Of a stretch of 24,289 bases of DNA, positions 13,232-20,334 are shown in pieces. The notes under the pieces were generated by a model. That model saw only the letters and a list, made by a program, of their open reading frames with translations, did not search any database and had not been told where the DNA came from. Source of the DNA: a virus. Positions within the stretch are counted from its first letter, which is position 1; every line of letters begins with the position of its first letter. The stretch is taken from positions 1-24,289 of the IMG/VR virus record IMGVR_UViG_3300031673_000471. One strand, 5' to 3'. Made by a program: the position numbers and the translations under genes.

Positions 13232-16105
13232 ATGGCGACTAAATACCCTATTCTTGACATACCTAATGAGATCCGCAAGATTGATGAAACGACCCCAATG
13301 CTTCTACGGGAGAACTTTGAGGAAATCCAGCGGGCTCTTTCTAAACTGCAAGTATACCTAAATGAAACCGGCATTCGTGGGGGCCGCATGAATAGCTCCC
13401 TGGTGGAAATTATTGATGAAAAAGGGAATACCAAGTTCCTCGGTGACGGTATTCGTGCATACGACTTTAATGGCGTATTAAGGGGGCATTTTGGTTATTA
13501 CGAAGCCCTGGCCGCCCTTCTCGCCGCCTTCACCCGTCCCTCTACCGCCTTCGATGAATACGGCGTGTCTTATGCCTCCGGTGCTACACGTTACCCCTAT
13601 GCCGCGCTACCCGGCCCGGTGTGGCAGGATCTGTTTGATGCTGACCAGCTGACGGCGGAGTATACTTCGGGCGGGGACGTGGTTGGAACGCCTGCGGTAA
13701 GCGGAGGGGTGCTTACCTATACGGGCGGTACACAGGCGACATTACTAAAAAACAATCTACTCCAGCAGGACTGCGACATAATAATAAATACCGACCAGGC
13801 CCAGGACGGCGGGATTGTGACAAGATACCAGGACGCCAATAACTACTATCTGCTGGCACTGTCTGACGATTCTGGGGCCTCCCCAGCAAGCAACCTGACA
13901 CTTTATAAGCGTGTGAGTGGGACACTGACCAGTTTAGCAACGGCAAATGTCGCATGGACCAGGGGCACATCAAAGTCAGCAAAGCTCACCCTGCATGGTT
14001 CGCGCCTTGAGGCATGGTTTGACGGCGTGAAAGTTATTTCCGTCATTGATACCGCTTTTACTGGTGGCGGCGTTGGACTACGGAATCATTCAGCTATAGC
14101 CAGCCGCTACCTGGATTTTAAAGTCTACTACGCCCAACAGGGTGTAACGGTCGAAGAAGGGACGACCAACCTCCTGACGGCGAATCAGGCTAGTGTGGAG
14201 ACTGATACAACGGGATTTGCGGCGGGAGGACAGGACTTATCCGCAGGAGCGGTTATCGCTAGAGATACGGTAGAGCACTGGAACGGAAGTGCCAGCTTAA
14301 AAGTTACCACTAATGGGACTTCGGCCTATCAGGGCGCACATATTGATTGGACCGGGACAGCAATTTCCACCGCAACTACTTTTTCTGCTTATTTTAAAGC
14401 TCCTGCTGGTACACCAATAGGTATTGTTATTTGGGATGTTACAAACAGTACGCGACCCTCACCTTATATTGTATATTTTACAGCCAGCGGTGTTTGGGAA
14501 AGGAAAAGTATCACCTTTACCCCAACTGCGGCAACTACCAGTCTGCAATTGGAATTTGGACTTAGTAATTCAACTGCCTCGCTAAGTTTCTATGTTGACG
14601 GGTGTCAGTTGGAAAACAAGGGCTATACCACCTCCTGGCAGCTCCCCGGCACTGCCCGTGCTACTGAAGTCCCGACCGTTCCAAACGCAGGCGTATTTAC
14701 AAAAGGCAGTTGGACAGTAAAACTGAAATTTACACCGAAAGACAAGCAGGATGTTACCTATAATATGCTATGGGTGAACTATATTGATGGTATCAATTTT
14801 TATGCTATTGTCATTGACACAACGGGTCATATCTATGCCAGGACAAATACAGGGGGAGTAGTAAAGACAATTACAGATACAAATGTAGTAGTTTTAGACT
14901 CAGCCTATCACATCACCTTTTCTGGTGACGGCTCAAATTTGCGCCTATGTGTAAACGGTGCCCAGATCGGAGTTGATACAGCATACACTGAACCGGTTGG
15001 AGTTCTTCCTGCAAACATGAATGTAGGATTCAATACCGGTACGTCTTACCCGGCCAACGGCATCCTCTCCGACTTCGCCGTGCTGAACATAGCGGAAACC
15101 CTTGCCCAGCACCAAGCCGACTACGCTACCGGGCTACCTCTTTCAGTGACTGAGTACACCACATACCTGATGAGCTGCGCCGGGAATTTGCAGCCGACGG
15201 TGCGGGGGTTTGGGTTGTGGAGTAAAAACGGGCGGTTTATTTTACAGGATCCCCTGACAGGACAGGGGATTGAGGTGTGGGACGGGGCAGTCAGGAAGGT
15301 GCTAATTGGCAGACTGGATGACGGGAGTATTGGGCAGGAGATTGTCGGCGGCACTTTATATAGTTCGCTGTTCAGGACCGGGGCGAAAACAGATACGGCT
15401 TACATTGAGCTTGTGCCGCCGAATATGTTAAGGGTAATTTACGCTAACAAGAAGTGCGTTGAAATTGTTTCTGGCGGCACTACTGGTAACATATCCATCT
15501 ATGACAACGATGTTGAGTATGTGAGACTGACAGGGAACTACAGCATTAGTGGGACAGTGCATGCCGGATTAACATCCCAAAATAGCAGACCTTTGGCGCT
15601 TGTGGGGCCGAATAATAAAATGACCTTTGATACGAGCGGACAAATAACGGCTTCGCCATCATCAGTAGATAAATATTTTTTTGTACACGGTAAAATTGGC
15701 GCAGACGGGGTAAAGGACTCCGTAAATGAAACCATAAATTATGGTAAGAGATCGGTTTATACCATGGAGTCGCCAAATGTTTGGTTTGTTGACAAGGGCA
15801 TAGGCACTCTAAATAATGGCGAGTGCAAGATAGTCGTTGATTCTATGTTAAGCGAGGTTATTGAGAGCAAATCCGATATTACGCCGTGGATTATTCAGGT
15901 AACCCCGTATGCTGACATAGATATTTTTGTTGCGGAAATTGGTGATGGCTATTTCGTTATAAAAGAAAGGGACAGTGGACAAAGCAGTTATCAATTCGCA
16001 TGGGAGGTATCGATGATCAGAAAAGGATATGCTGGCGTAAGAATGGAAGAGTTTGATCCTGAAGGCGACATTTTAACTTCTAACTGGGAGGATGGTTTGC
16101 TATGA
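13232..16105 (+). CDS. Modular tail fibre / receptor-binding protein
   Basis: A 957-residue structural protein, the probable host-recognition fibre. Residues 1-60 are the tail-attachment part with a short helix (IRKIDETTPMLLRENFEEIQ). Residues about 60-95 are strand repeats (LGDGIRAYDFNGVLRGHFG). A LamG-like sandwich spans about 130-305, ending in YLDFKVYYA. A carbohydrate-binding-module-like domain spans about 310-475, ending in QLENKGYTTSWQLPGTARAT. A second LamG-like sandwich spans about 488-632. The last 150 residues carry KYFFVHGKIGADG, FVDKGIGTLNNGECKIVVD and IRKGYAGVRMEEFD, a common C-terminal module of fibre-like proteins. No catalytic motif is seen, so binding more than degradation. 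The 3' neighbour overlaps by four bases. A stretch around 14380-15000 looks more AT-rich than the flanks. Confidence 0.82.
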   Translation: MATKYPILDIPNEIRKIDETTPMLLRENFEEIQRALSKLQVYLNETGIRGGRMNSSLVEIIDEKGNTKFLGDGIRAYDFNGVLRGHFGYYEALAALLAAFTRPSTAFDEYGVSYASGATRYPYAALPGPVWQDLFDADQLTAEYTSGGDVVGTPAVSGGVLTYTGGTQATLLKNNLLQQDCDIIINTDQAQDGGIVTRYQDANNYYLLALSDDSGASPASNLTLYKRVSGTLTSLATANVAWTRGTSKSAKLTLHGSRLEAWFDGVKVISVIDTAFTGGGVGLRNHSAIASRYLDFKVYYAQQGVTVEEGTTNLLTANQASVETDTTGFAAGGQDLSAGAVIARDTVEHWNGSASLKVTTNGTSAYQGAHIDWTGTAISTATTFSAYFKAPAGTPIGIVIWDVTNSTRPSPYIVYFTASGVWERKSITFTPTAATTSLQLEFGLSNSTASLSFYVDGCQLENKGYTTSWQLPGTARATEVPTVPNAGVFTKGSWTVKLKFTPKDKQDVTYNMLWVNYIDGINFYAIVIDTTGHIYARTNTGGVVKTITDTNVVVLDSAYHITFSGDGSNLRLCVNGAQIGVDTAYTEPVGVLPANMNVGFNTGTSYPANGILSDFAVLNIAETLAQHQADYATGLPLSVTEYTTYLMSCAGNLQPTVRGFGLWSKNGRFILQDPLTGQGIEVWDGAVRKVLIGRLDDGSIGQEIVGGTLYSSLFRTGAKTDTAYIELVPPNMLRVIYANKKCVEIVSGGTTGNISIYDNDVEYVRLTGNYSISGTVHAGLTSQNSRPLALVGPNNKMTFDTSGQITASPSSVDKYFFVHGKIGADGVKDSVNETINYGKRSVYTMESPNVWFVDKGIGTLNNGECKIVVDSMLSEVIESKSDITPWIIQVTPYADIDIFVAEIGDGYFVIKERDSGQSSYQFAWEVSMIRKGYAGVRMEEFDPEGDILTSNWEDGLL

Positions 16106-16392
16106 ATAGGCAAGAGTCCATAGAGTGGGACAATGAAAAAGGCGGATTGATCATCACGAGTCAGGAAATGATTAGGGTAGATGGCGCAACAGGAACCGAA
16201 GATGCACTCAAAAAAATAGATACAAGGTTAGCCGAAATAGTAAAAATGGTAAAGGGCCTCAAGCTTGAAGCCGAGGCCCTGAAATCATTAAAAGAAAGGT
16301 TAAAAGCAGGGGTTACTGCTGACTCGGTACCGGTGTCTCCTGTGCCTAGGGAAGTACAATCTCCATCTGTTGCTTCTCCTGATCCCAGTTAA
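16102..16392 (+). CDS. Small coiled-coil phage protein
   Basis: A 96-residue protein starting four bases before the fibre stop (ATGA), so translated with it. After a short strand-like start (ESIEWDNEKGGLIITSQE) comes a helix predicted to be coiled coil (residues about 32-73, KKIDTRLAEIVKMVKGLKLE). It ends in a Pro/Ser tail (VPVSPVPREVQSPSV). It could be a fibre chaperone or an accessory tail protein (inference from position only). Its last 47 bp overlap, on the other strand, the 3' end of the exported stalk-domain gene. Confidence 0.6.
   Translation: MNRQESIEWDNEKGGLIITSQEMIRVDGATGTEDALKKIDTRLAEIVKMVKGLKLEAEALKSLKERLKAGVTADSVPVSPVPREVQSPSVASPDPS
16254..16279 (-). terminator. Possible minus-strand terminator
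   Basis: GGGCCTC (16254-16260) and GAGGCCC (16273-16279) are perfect inverted repeats with a 12-base loop. On the minus strand the stem is followed by TTTACCATTTTTA. It lies 67 bases past the end of the exported stalk-domain gene, inside the opposing coding region. It could also be a chance feature of that coding sequence. Confidence 0.4.
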
Positions 16393-17359
16393 CAGTTGCC
16401 CCAAGTGGTTCGGCCACCCACCGGGCCGGGAGCATTGTTCGGCCATCCTTAATGTAGGGTGGAACATCTATCACGTTGGACTTACCGTTGACGTTTAGGA
16501 ATCTGCTTCCAATGGTCATTCCTATTGTGGTCTTGTCCTTTGTTATGCTGACTGTATTTGTTTTATCGTCCCACTGGACACCAGATTCAGGGACACCGAG
16601 GGCATAGGCAAGGTACCTGACGGGGACATATGTTCTATCATTTATAATCTCCGGAGCTACGTCCATTTCTACGGTTTTTGTTTCGCTGCCGGAGGTGCTA
16701 CTGCTTAATGTAAGGATTGTACTACTGACCGAAAACATGGCGCTTATGGCCTGTTCTGCTACGGGAAGCGTTATTGGTTGACTGGGTTGGGGAAGCGTTG
16801 GCGCTATTGTAGTGGATGCGACTGAAAAATCTCCACCACCGCCATCAGTAACATATTCAATACTGAATATTGTGGGAAGGGCCTGGATAATTTCATCCAT
16901 GGCATAATCCTTACCGTTTCCCGATGAATAAACGTAGGTTGGGACGGTCATTCTTCCAAATGAAGCCAAGCAGATAGCGCAATTGAAGGGTTCTGCCATG
17001 TATGCGGTCCTAATGTCCCCGAGTATGTATCTGTTCATATTGTTAACCGCTGAATCCCTTGTCCTCGGGTTGGTTGTTAGTTGGCCAACCTGGGGAATTG
17101 CATTTCCATTTTCATACGTATAAGATGTCACAGAGCCGGTGGTTGATATGCTGTTAAGGTCCACCCACACGGAGTAAACTTCGTTGTCGCTAAATAGACT
17201 GTTAGCATTAAAGTAATCTACTTTATCACCAAGATACATTATTCTTTGGGTAATTTCTCCCGGGGTGGCACTATACCCAACCCCCGGCCACCCGGCCAGG
17301 GCAAGCAGCACTACGAGGAGCAGGGCGATTTTTTGCTTGAAACTTTTATGTAAACGCAT
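16346..17359 (-). CDS. Exported copper-amine-oxidase-N stalk-domain protein
   Basis: A 337-residue protein with a clear signal peptide: MRLHKSFKQK, then a hydrophobic core (IALLLVVLLALAGWPGVG) and a probable cut after GYSA. The middle (about 35-240) is not recognised; it has a CAIC pair and a Thr/Ser/Pro-rich linker. The C-terminal 105 residues are a copper-amine-oxidase N-terminal-like domain (stalk domain), with DRTYVPVRYLAYALGVPE, GVQWDDKTNTVSI, DGRTMLPARWVAEPLGATV and WDQEKQQMEIV. The family usually mediates cell-surface display, not oxidation. The start is ATG 17359 because AAAGGAGG lies eight bases upstream; an earlier ATG (17389) has none. It is opposite to all neighbours and has its own promoter-like boxes: an accessory gene. 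Confidence 0.82.
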   Translation of the reverse strand: MRLHKSFKQKIALLLVVLLALAGWPGVGYSATPGEITQRIMYLGDKVDYFNANSLFSDNEVYSVWVDLNSISTTGSVTSYTYENGNAIPQVGQLTTNPRTRDSAVNNMNRYILGDIRTAYMAEPFNCAICLASFGRMTVPTYVYSSGNGKDYAMDEIIQALPTIFSIEYVTDGGGGDFSVASTTIAPTLPQPSQPITLPVAEQAISAMFSVSSTILTLSSSTSGSETKTVEMDVAPEIINDRTYVPVRYLAYALGVPESGVQWDDKTNTVSITKDKTTIGMTIGSRFLNVNGKSNVIDVPPYIKDGRTMLPARWVAEPLGATVNWDQEKQQMEIVLP

Positions 17360-17387
17360 GGACAAAACCTCCTTTGGTTTTTCCTTC

Positions 17388-17417
17388 ATTCTATCGCGAA
17401 AAGTGGTGGTCGGTAAA
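17388..17417 (-). promoter_or_regulatory. Candidate promoter of exported stalk gene
   Basis: On the minus strand TTTACC, 18 bases, then TAGAAT, a moderate match (four of six in the -35). It lies about 28 bases upstream of the ATG at 17359 with room for its ribosome binding site. The match is only fair and needs a start-site map to confirm. Confidence 0.35.
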
Positions 17418-17473
17418 CAGAAAACAGTAAAATAGGTAATTTGTCACAAAGCAGGGTAATAATTTACAGTGCA

Positions 17474-17500
17474 TGACCGCTGAAAGATGGCGGTTATTTT
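17474..17500 (+). terminator. Hairpin with TTATTTT tail (1)
   Basis: TGACCGC (17474-17480) pairs with GCGGTTA (17490-17496), seven pairs with one G-T, loop TGAAAGATG, then TTTT at 17497-17500. It lies in the gap upstream of the stalk-domain gene and would stop plus-strand transcription arriving from the fibre genes. Confidence 0.55.
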
Positions 17501-17511
17501 AATTTGAAAGG

Positions 17512-17580
17512 ATGGTGATAAAGTATGCAGAAAAATACGCAAAAAAGAAAGGATACCCGCGAAAAGCGGGCTATTTTTAA
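17512..17580 (+). CDS. Very short possible ORF, 22 codons
   Basis: ATG 17512 to TAA 17580 encodes MVIKYAEKYAKKKGYPRKAG followed by YF, lysine- and tyrosine-rich. A GAAAGG lies too close to the ATG to be a good site. A different frame, ATG 17525 to TAG 17671 (48 codons, MQKNTQKRKDTREKR...), also stays open. Its end overlaps the 3' end of the 152-residue gene on the other strand by 36 bp. Both cross a GC-rich hairpin. Neither matches anything I recognise, and at most one is real. The low complexity (A and G rich) makes chance likely. Confidence 0.2.
   Translation: MVIKYAEKYAKKKGYPRKAGYF
17556..17578 (+). terminator. Hairpin with TTTTT tail (2)
   Basis: CCCGC (17556-17560) pairs with GCGGG (17566-17570) across GAAAA, followed by CTATTTTT ending at 17578. 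It is a good though short terminator, about 58 bp past the end of the minus-strand gene at 17636. It could act for plus-strand read-through. Confidence 0.6.
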
Positions 17581-17635
17581 AGCAGAGAACATGACATTAA
17601 AATCTAAAGAGGAAGTTCAAGTAATCGCATCTAAA

Positions 17636-18094
17636 CTACTCAGTGTCAATTTGCTCAATCATCATTCCTAGAATCTGGTCGGTAAACAGAATCATTTCAT
17701 CTAATGGTGTTCGTGTATTTGTTAGACTAGCAAATGTGACGTTTTTTAAGTGTACAAATCTCGTGGCGTCAGACAAACTTAGTTGACCTTTCTTTTCTTC
17801 TTCGACAAGAGTGACATTTCTAGAGTGGTATAAATAGGTTCCCACGTCAACCGTATACCCGAGATCGGTTTTTCGGGGCTCTGCCCTTTCGGCAATTTCC
17901 ATTATGTCACCACTAACAAACCCGTGTGTAGTTAAAAATACTACTCTTGAGCGTTTTCCATCTCCCTTTTCTTTGTGAAAATTACTAAACGCTTCAGCTA
18001 TATCGATCATGGCAACTACTGTAGTATGCTTGAGAGACACATTGCTTTCTAAGCACTTTGGAATCTCGTTTGGAAAATCAAATTTATCTTCCAT
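17636..18094 (-). CDS. Unrecognised accessory protein, 152 residues
   Basis: I do not recognise this 152-residue soluble protein. It begins MEDKFDFPNEIPKCLESNVS and continues with a mixture of strands and helices. These include VVAMIDIAEAFSNFHKEKG (helix), RSRVVFLTTHGFVSGDIMEI (strand then helix, about 50-69), VDVGTYLYHSRNVTLVEEE and, near the end, HLKNVTFASLTNT. It has no signal peptide or membrane segment. The strand-helix alternation could suggest a small alpha/beta fold. ATG 18094 has GGGAGGTG seven bases upstream, a strong site. It lies on the minus strand in the midst of plus-strand late genes, beside the exported stalk-domain gene and between hairpins, so it fits an accessory gene carried by the phage. 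Confidence 0.7.
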   Translation of the reverse strand: MEDKFDFPNEIPKCLESNVSLKHTTVVAMIDIAEAFSNFHKEKGDGKRSRVVFLTTHGFVSGDIMEIAERAEPRKTDLGYTVDVGTYLYHSRNVTLVEEEKKGQLSLSDATRFVHLKNVTFASLTNTRTPLDEMILFTDQILGMMIEQIDTE

Positions 18095-18142
18095 AAAATT
18101 ACACCTCCCTTCTATCGGTAATGTCTTCCAGCACAGACACTA

Positions 18143-18184
18143 TTCGACAGACCGGAGGTGTTTCCTTTGACAAAGAATGTCGAA
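18143..18184. repeat. Inverted repeat around an SD-like site
   Basis: TTCGACA (18143-18149) and TGTCGAA (18178-18184) are perfect inverted repeats 28 bp apart, enclosing GGAGGTG (18154-18160) and a short palindrome CTTTGACAAAG (18165-18175). A short frame from TTG 18168 (17 codons, to TAA) also has that site eight bases upstream. It lies upstream of the minus-strand 152-residue gene, so it may be an operator for it. No function is shown. Confidence 0.4.
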
Positions 18185-18187
18185 ACA

Positions 18188-18217
18188 GTCGCTCTAACAA
18201 GGGCGGTTATTTTTATT
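18188..18217 (+). terminator. Hairpin with TTATTTTTATT tail (3)
   Basis: TCGCTC (18189-18194) pairs with GGGCGG (18201-18206), six pairs of which two are T-G, over loop TAACAA, then TTATTTTTATT. It is weak as a stem, but shares the GGCGGTTATTTT end with the hairpin at 17474. Confidence 0.4.
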
Positions 18218-18232
18218 CCATAACCAAATATA

Positions 18233-18300
18233 CCCGTTCAGAAAGCGAGTCGACACGCTAAAGCGCCTAACCTCCAGCGCCCCTCTGAGCGGGTTTTAAT
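18233..18300 (+). ncRNA. Multi-branched RNA structure candidate
   Basis: CCCGTTCAGA (18233-18242) pairs with TCTGAGCGGG (18284-18293), ten pairs with one T-G. Inside are two more hairpins, AGCG/CGCT (18244-18247 with 18256-18259) and GCGC/GCGC (18263-18266 with 18277-18280). The closing stem is followed by TTTTAATTTT. So a three-stem element closes in a T-rich tail: either an elaborate terminator or a small structured RNA. No protein frame with a good site spans it. Confidence 0.5.
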
Positions 18301-18306
18301 TTTGCC

Positions 18307-18334
18307 GGACTACTCAATTTTGAGGGGTCCTTTT
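18307..18334 (+). terminator. Intrinsic terminator (4) before nuclease gene
   Basis: GGAC (18307-18310) pairs with GTCC (18327-18330), and CTCA (18313-18316) pairs with TGAG (18321-18324), with a T-G pair and a mismatch between, then TTTT (18331-18334). It lies just upstream of the ribosome binding site of the leader frame. Confidence 0.55.
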
Positions 18335-18366
18335 ATATGGAGGAAATAAAATTTGGGAGGGCTACA

Positions 18367-18411
18367 GTGAAAGACTTAATCCTGGTTGAAAGCAAAACAG
18401 CGCGCCAATAA
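18367..18411 (+). other. 14-codon leader frame before nuclease ATG
   Basis: GTG 18367 to TAA 18409-18411 encodes MKDLILVESKTARQ. GGGAGGG lies about six bases before the GTG. It is in the same frame as the following nuclease gene, and its stop TAA directly precedes that ATG. The downstream ATG has no good site of its own. So either the gene has acquired a nonsense codon, or the small peptide couples translation of the nuclease by stop-and-restart. An ATG at 18337 is also in frame, but has a poorer site. Confidence 0.5.
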
Positions 18412-19107
18412 ATGATTGATGCGGCCATGAGTTCCCCTCAATTCAGCGGACAGTTGCCAAATTTTAACGATGATTTATTGGAGGATCTGCAGGAATTGTG
18501 GGCACTAAGGAAAGATGTAGAAAAAGCGTCAATAATAATGCTTCAGCGCAAGCAATTTAAAAAGTACGAGCAATTGGTGGAGGACTACAACCAGGAATTG
18601 GCACGTGCAGTACAACTCTATAGGCCATTTGTGGATAATTTTGCCCTAGCCGCAACTCAAGGCCAGCTAGCAATAAATAACTACTTAATGCTTTTTCAGG
18701 GAAATGCATTTGCATTAGAAAAAGCGTTTGGTGATGTTGTCGAACGGCACTTAGCCGGATTACTCACAAAAAATAAGATCAAGAGCTTCAAAAGAGAATT
18801 AGGTGCAGATTTTTTAGTTGTCGGAGATGTAGATATTCTACTTGAGATTAAAAAAGACAGTATCCAAAGAAAGGATGTTAGGCAAGCCGCTAACTATGCC
18901 GCTGAAATGGGCTATGAAAATTGCGCTTTAATAGGCCACAGGGTTTCCAAGGAGATATTGGGTTATGCCGATAAGTTAAAAGTTCCTGTGTTTGCATATT
19001 GCGTCAAGGACTATTTTCCAATCATTGTAACAATACATCAGCTTTGCGGCATGGATATGCCAATAATGAAGGAACTGCAAACTATGAGGTTTTTGTTGCT
19101 GGGTTGA
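18412..19107 (+). CDS. PD-(D/E)XK nuclease-like protein
   Basis: A 231-residue protein. The N-terminal 100 residues are helical (coiled coil around EKASIIMLQRKQFKKYEQL). The core fits a PD-(D/E)XK nuclease fold: VVERHL with E111, GADFLVVG with D133, ILLEIKKDS with E145-x-K147, then a helix RQAANYAAEMG, as expected after the active site. It would therefore cut DNA (inference); no specific family is named. Position just before the Gln/Ala-rich virion genes leaves its role open: packaging, host-DNA attack or exclusion. Oddities: the ATG lacks a site, with an in-frame stop just before it. The C-terminus may be disrupted, because a second frame continues from 18999 to 19190 with more protein-like sequence. 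Confidence 0.65.
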   Translation: MIDAAMSSPQFSGQLPNFNDDLLEDLQELWALRKDVEKASIIMLQRKQFKKYEQLVEDYNQELARAVQLYRPFVDNFALAATQGQLAINNYLMLFQGNAFALEKAFGDVVERHLAGLLTKNKIKSFKRELGADFLVVGDVDILLEIKKDSIQRKDVRQAANYAAEMGYENCALIGHRVSKEILGYADKLKVPVFAYCVKDYFPIIVTIHQLCGMDMPIMKELQTMRFLLLG

Positions 19108-19190
19108 TTATGGCCGGGTATGGTTACGGTGAAATCAAGGCAAAGATTAATAGCCTTGAGTTTGTCGGAAAAAAGGTTTCTGGTCAATAA
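18999..19190 (+). other. Overlapping frame, possible frameshifted C-terminus
   Basis: In the -1 frame relative to the nuclease, the stretch TANYEVFVAGLIMAGYGYGE then IKAKINSLEFVGKKVSGQ looks protein-like. The in-frame end of the nuclease, MKELQTMRFLLLG, is short. A frameshift near 19060-19105 would fuse the two. No canonical slippery heptamer is in frame there. It could also be a separate short gene restarting at TTG 19104, which overlaps the TGA stop. I cannot decide between these. Confidence 0.3.
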
Positions 19191-19233
19191 TCTTACCTTT
19201 AACTAATAATGTCGAAGAAAGGGGGCCTATAAA

Positions 19234-20334
19234 TTGTCTTACACCTACAAGGATAAGTATGGCATATCACACACGGTAAGTAGTGAATCAACTGCCAAAC
19301 AATACGCTGCTGGGGGATATTCCGGTTCTGGGGGCAACTCAAGCTATGCAAAGCCTGCAGTGTCACGGCCCAAAATTCCAACTTGGCAGGACAATCTAAA
19401 CAAGTATAAGACAGATACCAACGCAGGAAACGCAGAAACTGAAAGGGCTGGGCAGGTCTATACTCAAAAGACGGCTGCCGGCGATACTGCCGGTGCTGAA
19501 GCGGCCCACCGCTGGGCTAATCAGGTCCGGGATGCCATGGGGGTGTCAAGCCAGTATGGCAGCACTACCGGCGCAAAGCTGGGAACGGTACAGTCCACGG
19601 CACAGTCCACACCGACCGCCCAGGGAATCACGTCACAGCAGTACGGTATACCACAAGTAACGCCGACTACACAAACACCAGCACAAGGAGCACAGCAGTA
19701 CAGCGTTCCATATGAAAGCCTGCTTCGGGATCTGATAAATCAATCATCCACCTATAAAGCACCGACAGAAAGCGAATTACTTTCTCAGGCACAGCAGTAC
19801 GCACAACTCCAGGTAGACCCGGTACTTTCGGCTATTCAGTCCCGTCTTGCAAATACACAAACTAATTATGGCAACGAAAAGGCGGCAACTGAGGCAGCCT
19901 ATGCCGGAGTCCCGGCCAGAACGCAATCTTTACTTGATGAGGCCCGCAGGAGTGCCCTGGAAAGTGCCATATCCAGGGGAATGGGAAGGTCCGGCGTAGT
20001 TGATTGGCAGACTGAAAAACTGTCAACTCCAATCATGCAGCAGGCAACACAATCGGAGCAGGAAAAAGCGGCTAAGTTGGCGGCTATTGCAAACACGCTG
20101 GCCACTTCTCAATCAGAGGCCGGGAGGCAGCAGCAGGAAGCAGAATCACGCCGCGGCACCCTGGAGTCCAGCCGACTAGCCGATCTCAGACAGATGGCAC
20201 AGCAGTTGGCGGCACAGGGACAGGAATCTAAATGGAATCAGGGTTATCAACTGGCTAACTTGGCGAACAGTGCAAATCAGGCTGAGTACAGTAATGCACT
20301 CAGAGAAGCACTCTTGCGAATGGGGGGCGTATAA
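19234..20334 (+). CDS. Gln/Ala-rich virion (ejection-like) protein
   Basis: A 366-residue protein, strongly Gln/Ala/Ser/Thr-rich. The N-terminus SYTYKDKYGISHTVSS carries a small strand motif. The middle (about 115-160) is low complexity (TAQSTPTAQGITSQQYG and similar). From about 180 on are long helices (SELLSQAQQYAQLQVDP, EQEKAAKLAAIANTLATSQ) ending in ADLRQMAQQLAAQGQESKW. This composition and place, after the tail genes and before a giant protein, resemble the internal (ejection) proteins of short-tailed phages; not a family match. TTG start with AAAGGGGG about nine bases upstream. The next gene begins one base beyond the stop, so they are coupled. Confidence 0.65.
   Translation: MSYTYKDKYGISHTVSSESTAKQYAAGGYSGSGGNSSYAKPAVSRPKIPTWQDNLNKYKTDTNAGNAETERAGQVYTQKTAAGDTAGAEAAHRWANQVRDAMGVSSQYGSTTGAKLGTVQSTAQSTPTAQGITSQQYGIPQVTPTTQTPAQGAQQYSVPYESLLRDLINQSSTYKAPTESELLSQAQQYAQLQVDPVLSAIQSRLANTQTNYGNEKAATEAAYAGVPARTQSLLDEARRSALESAISRGMGRSGVVDWQTEKLSTPIMQQATQSEQEKAAKLAAIANTLATSQSEAGRQQQEAESRRGTLESSRLADLRQMAQQLAAQGQESKWNQGYQLANLANSANQAEYSNALREALLRMGGV

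Noticed and set aside
19040-19107. Programmed -1 slippery site in the nuclease 3' end
   Set aside because: The only T-rich run (GTTTTTG) is not in the X-XXY-YYZ register with the reading frame, and no clear stimulatory stem follows.
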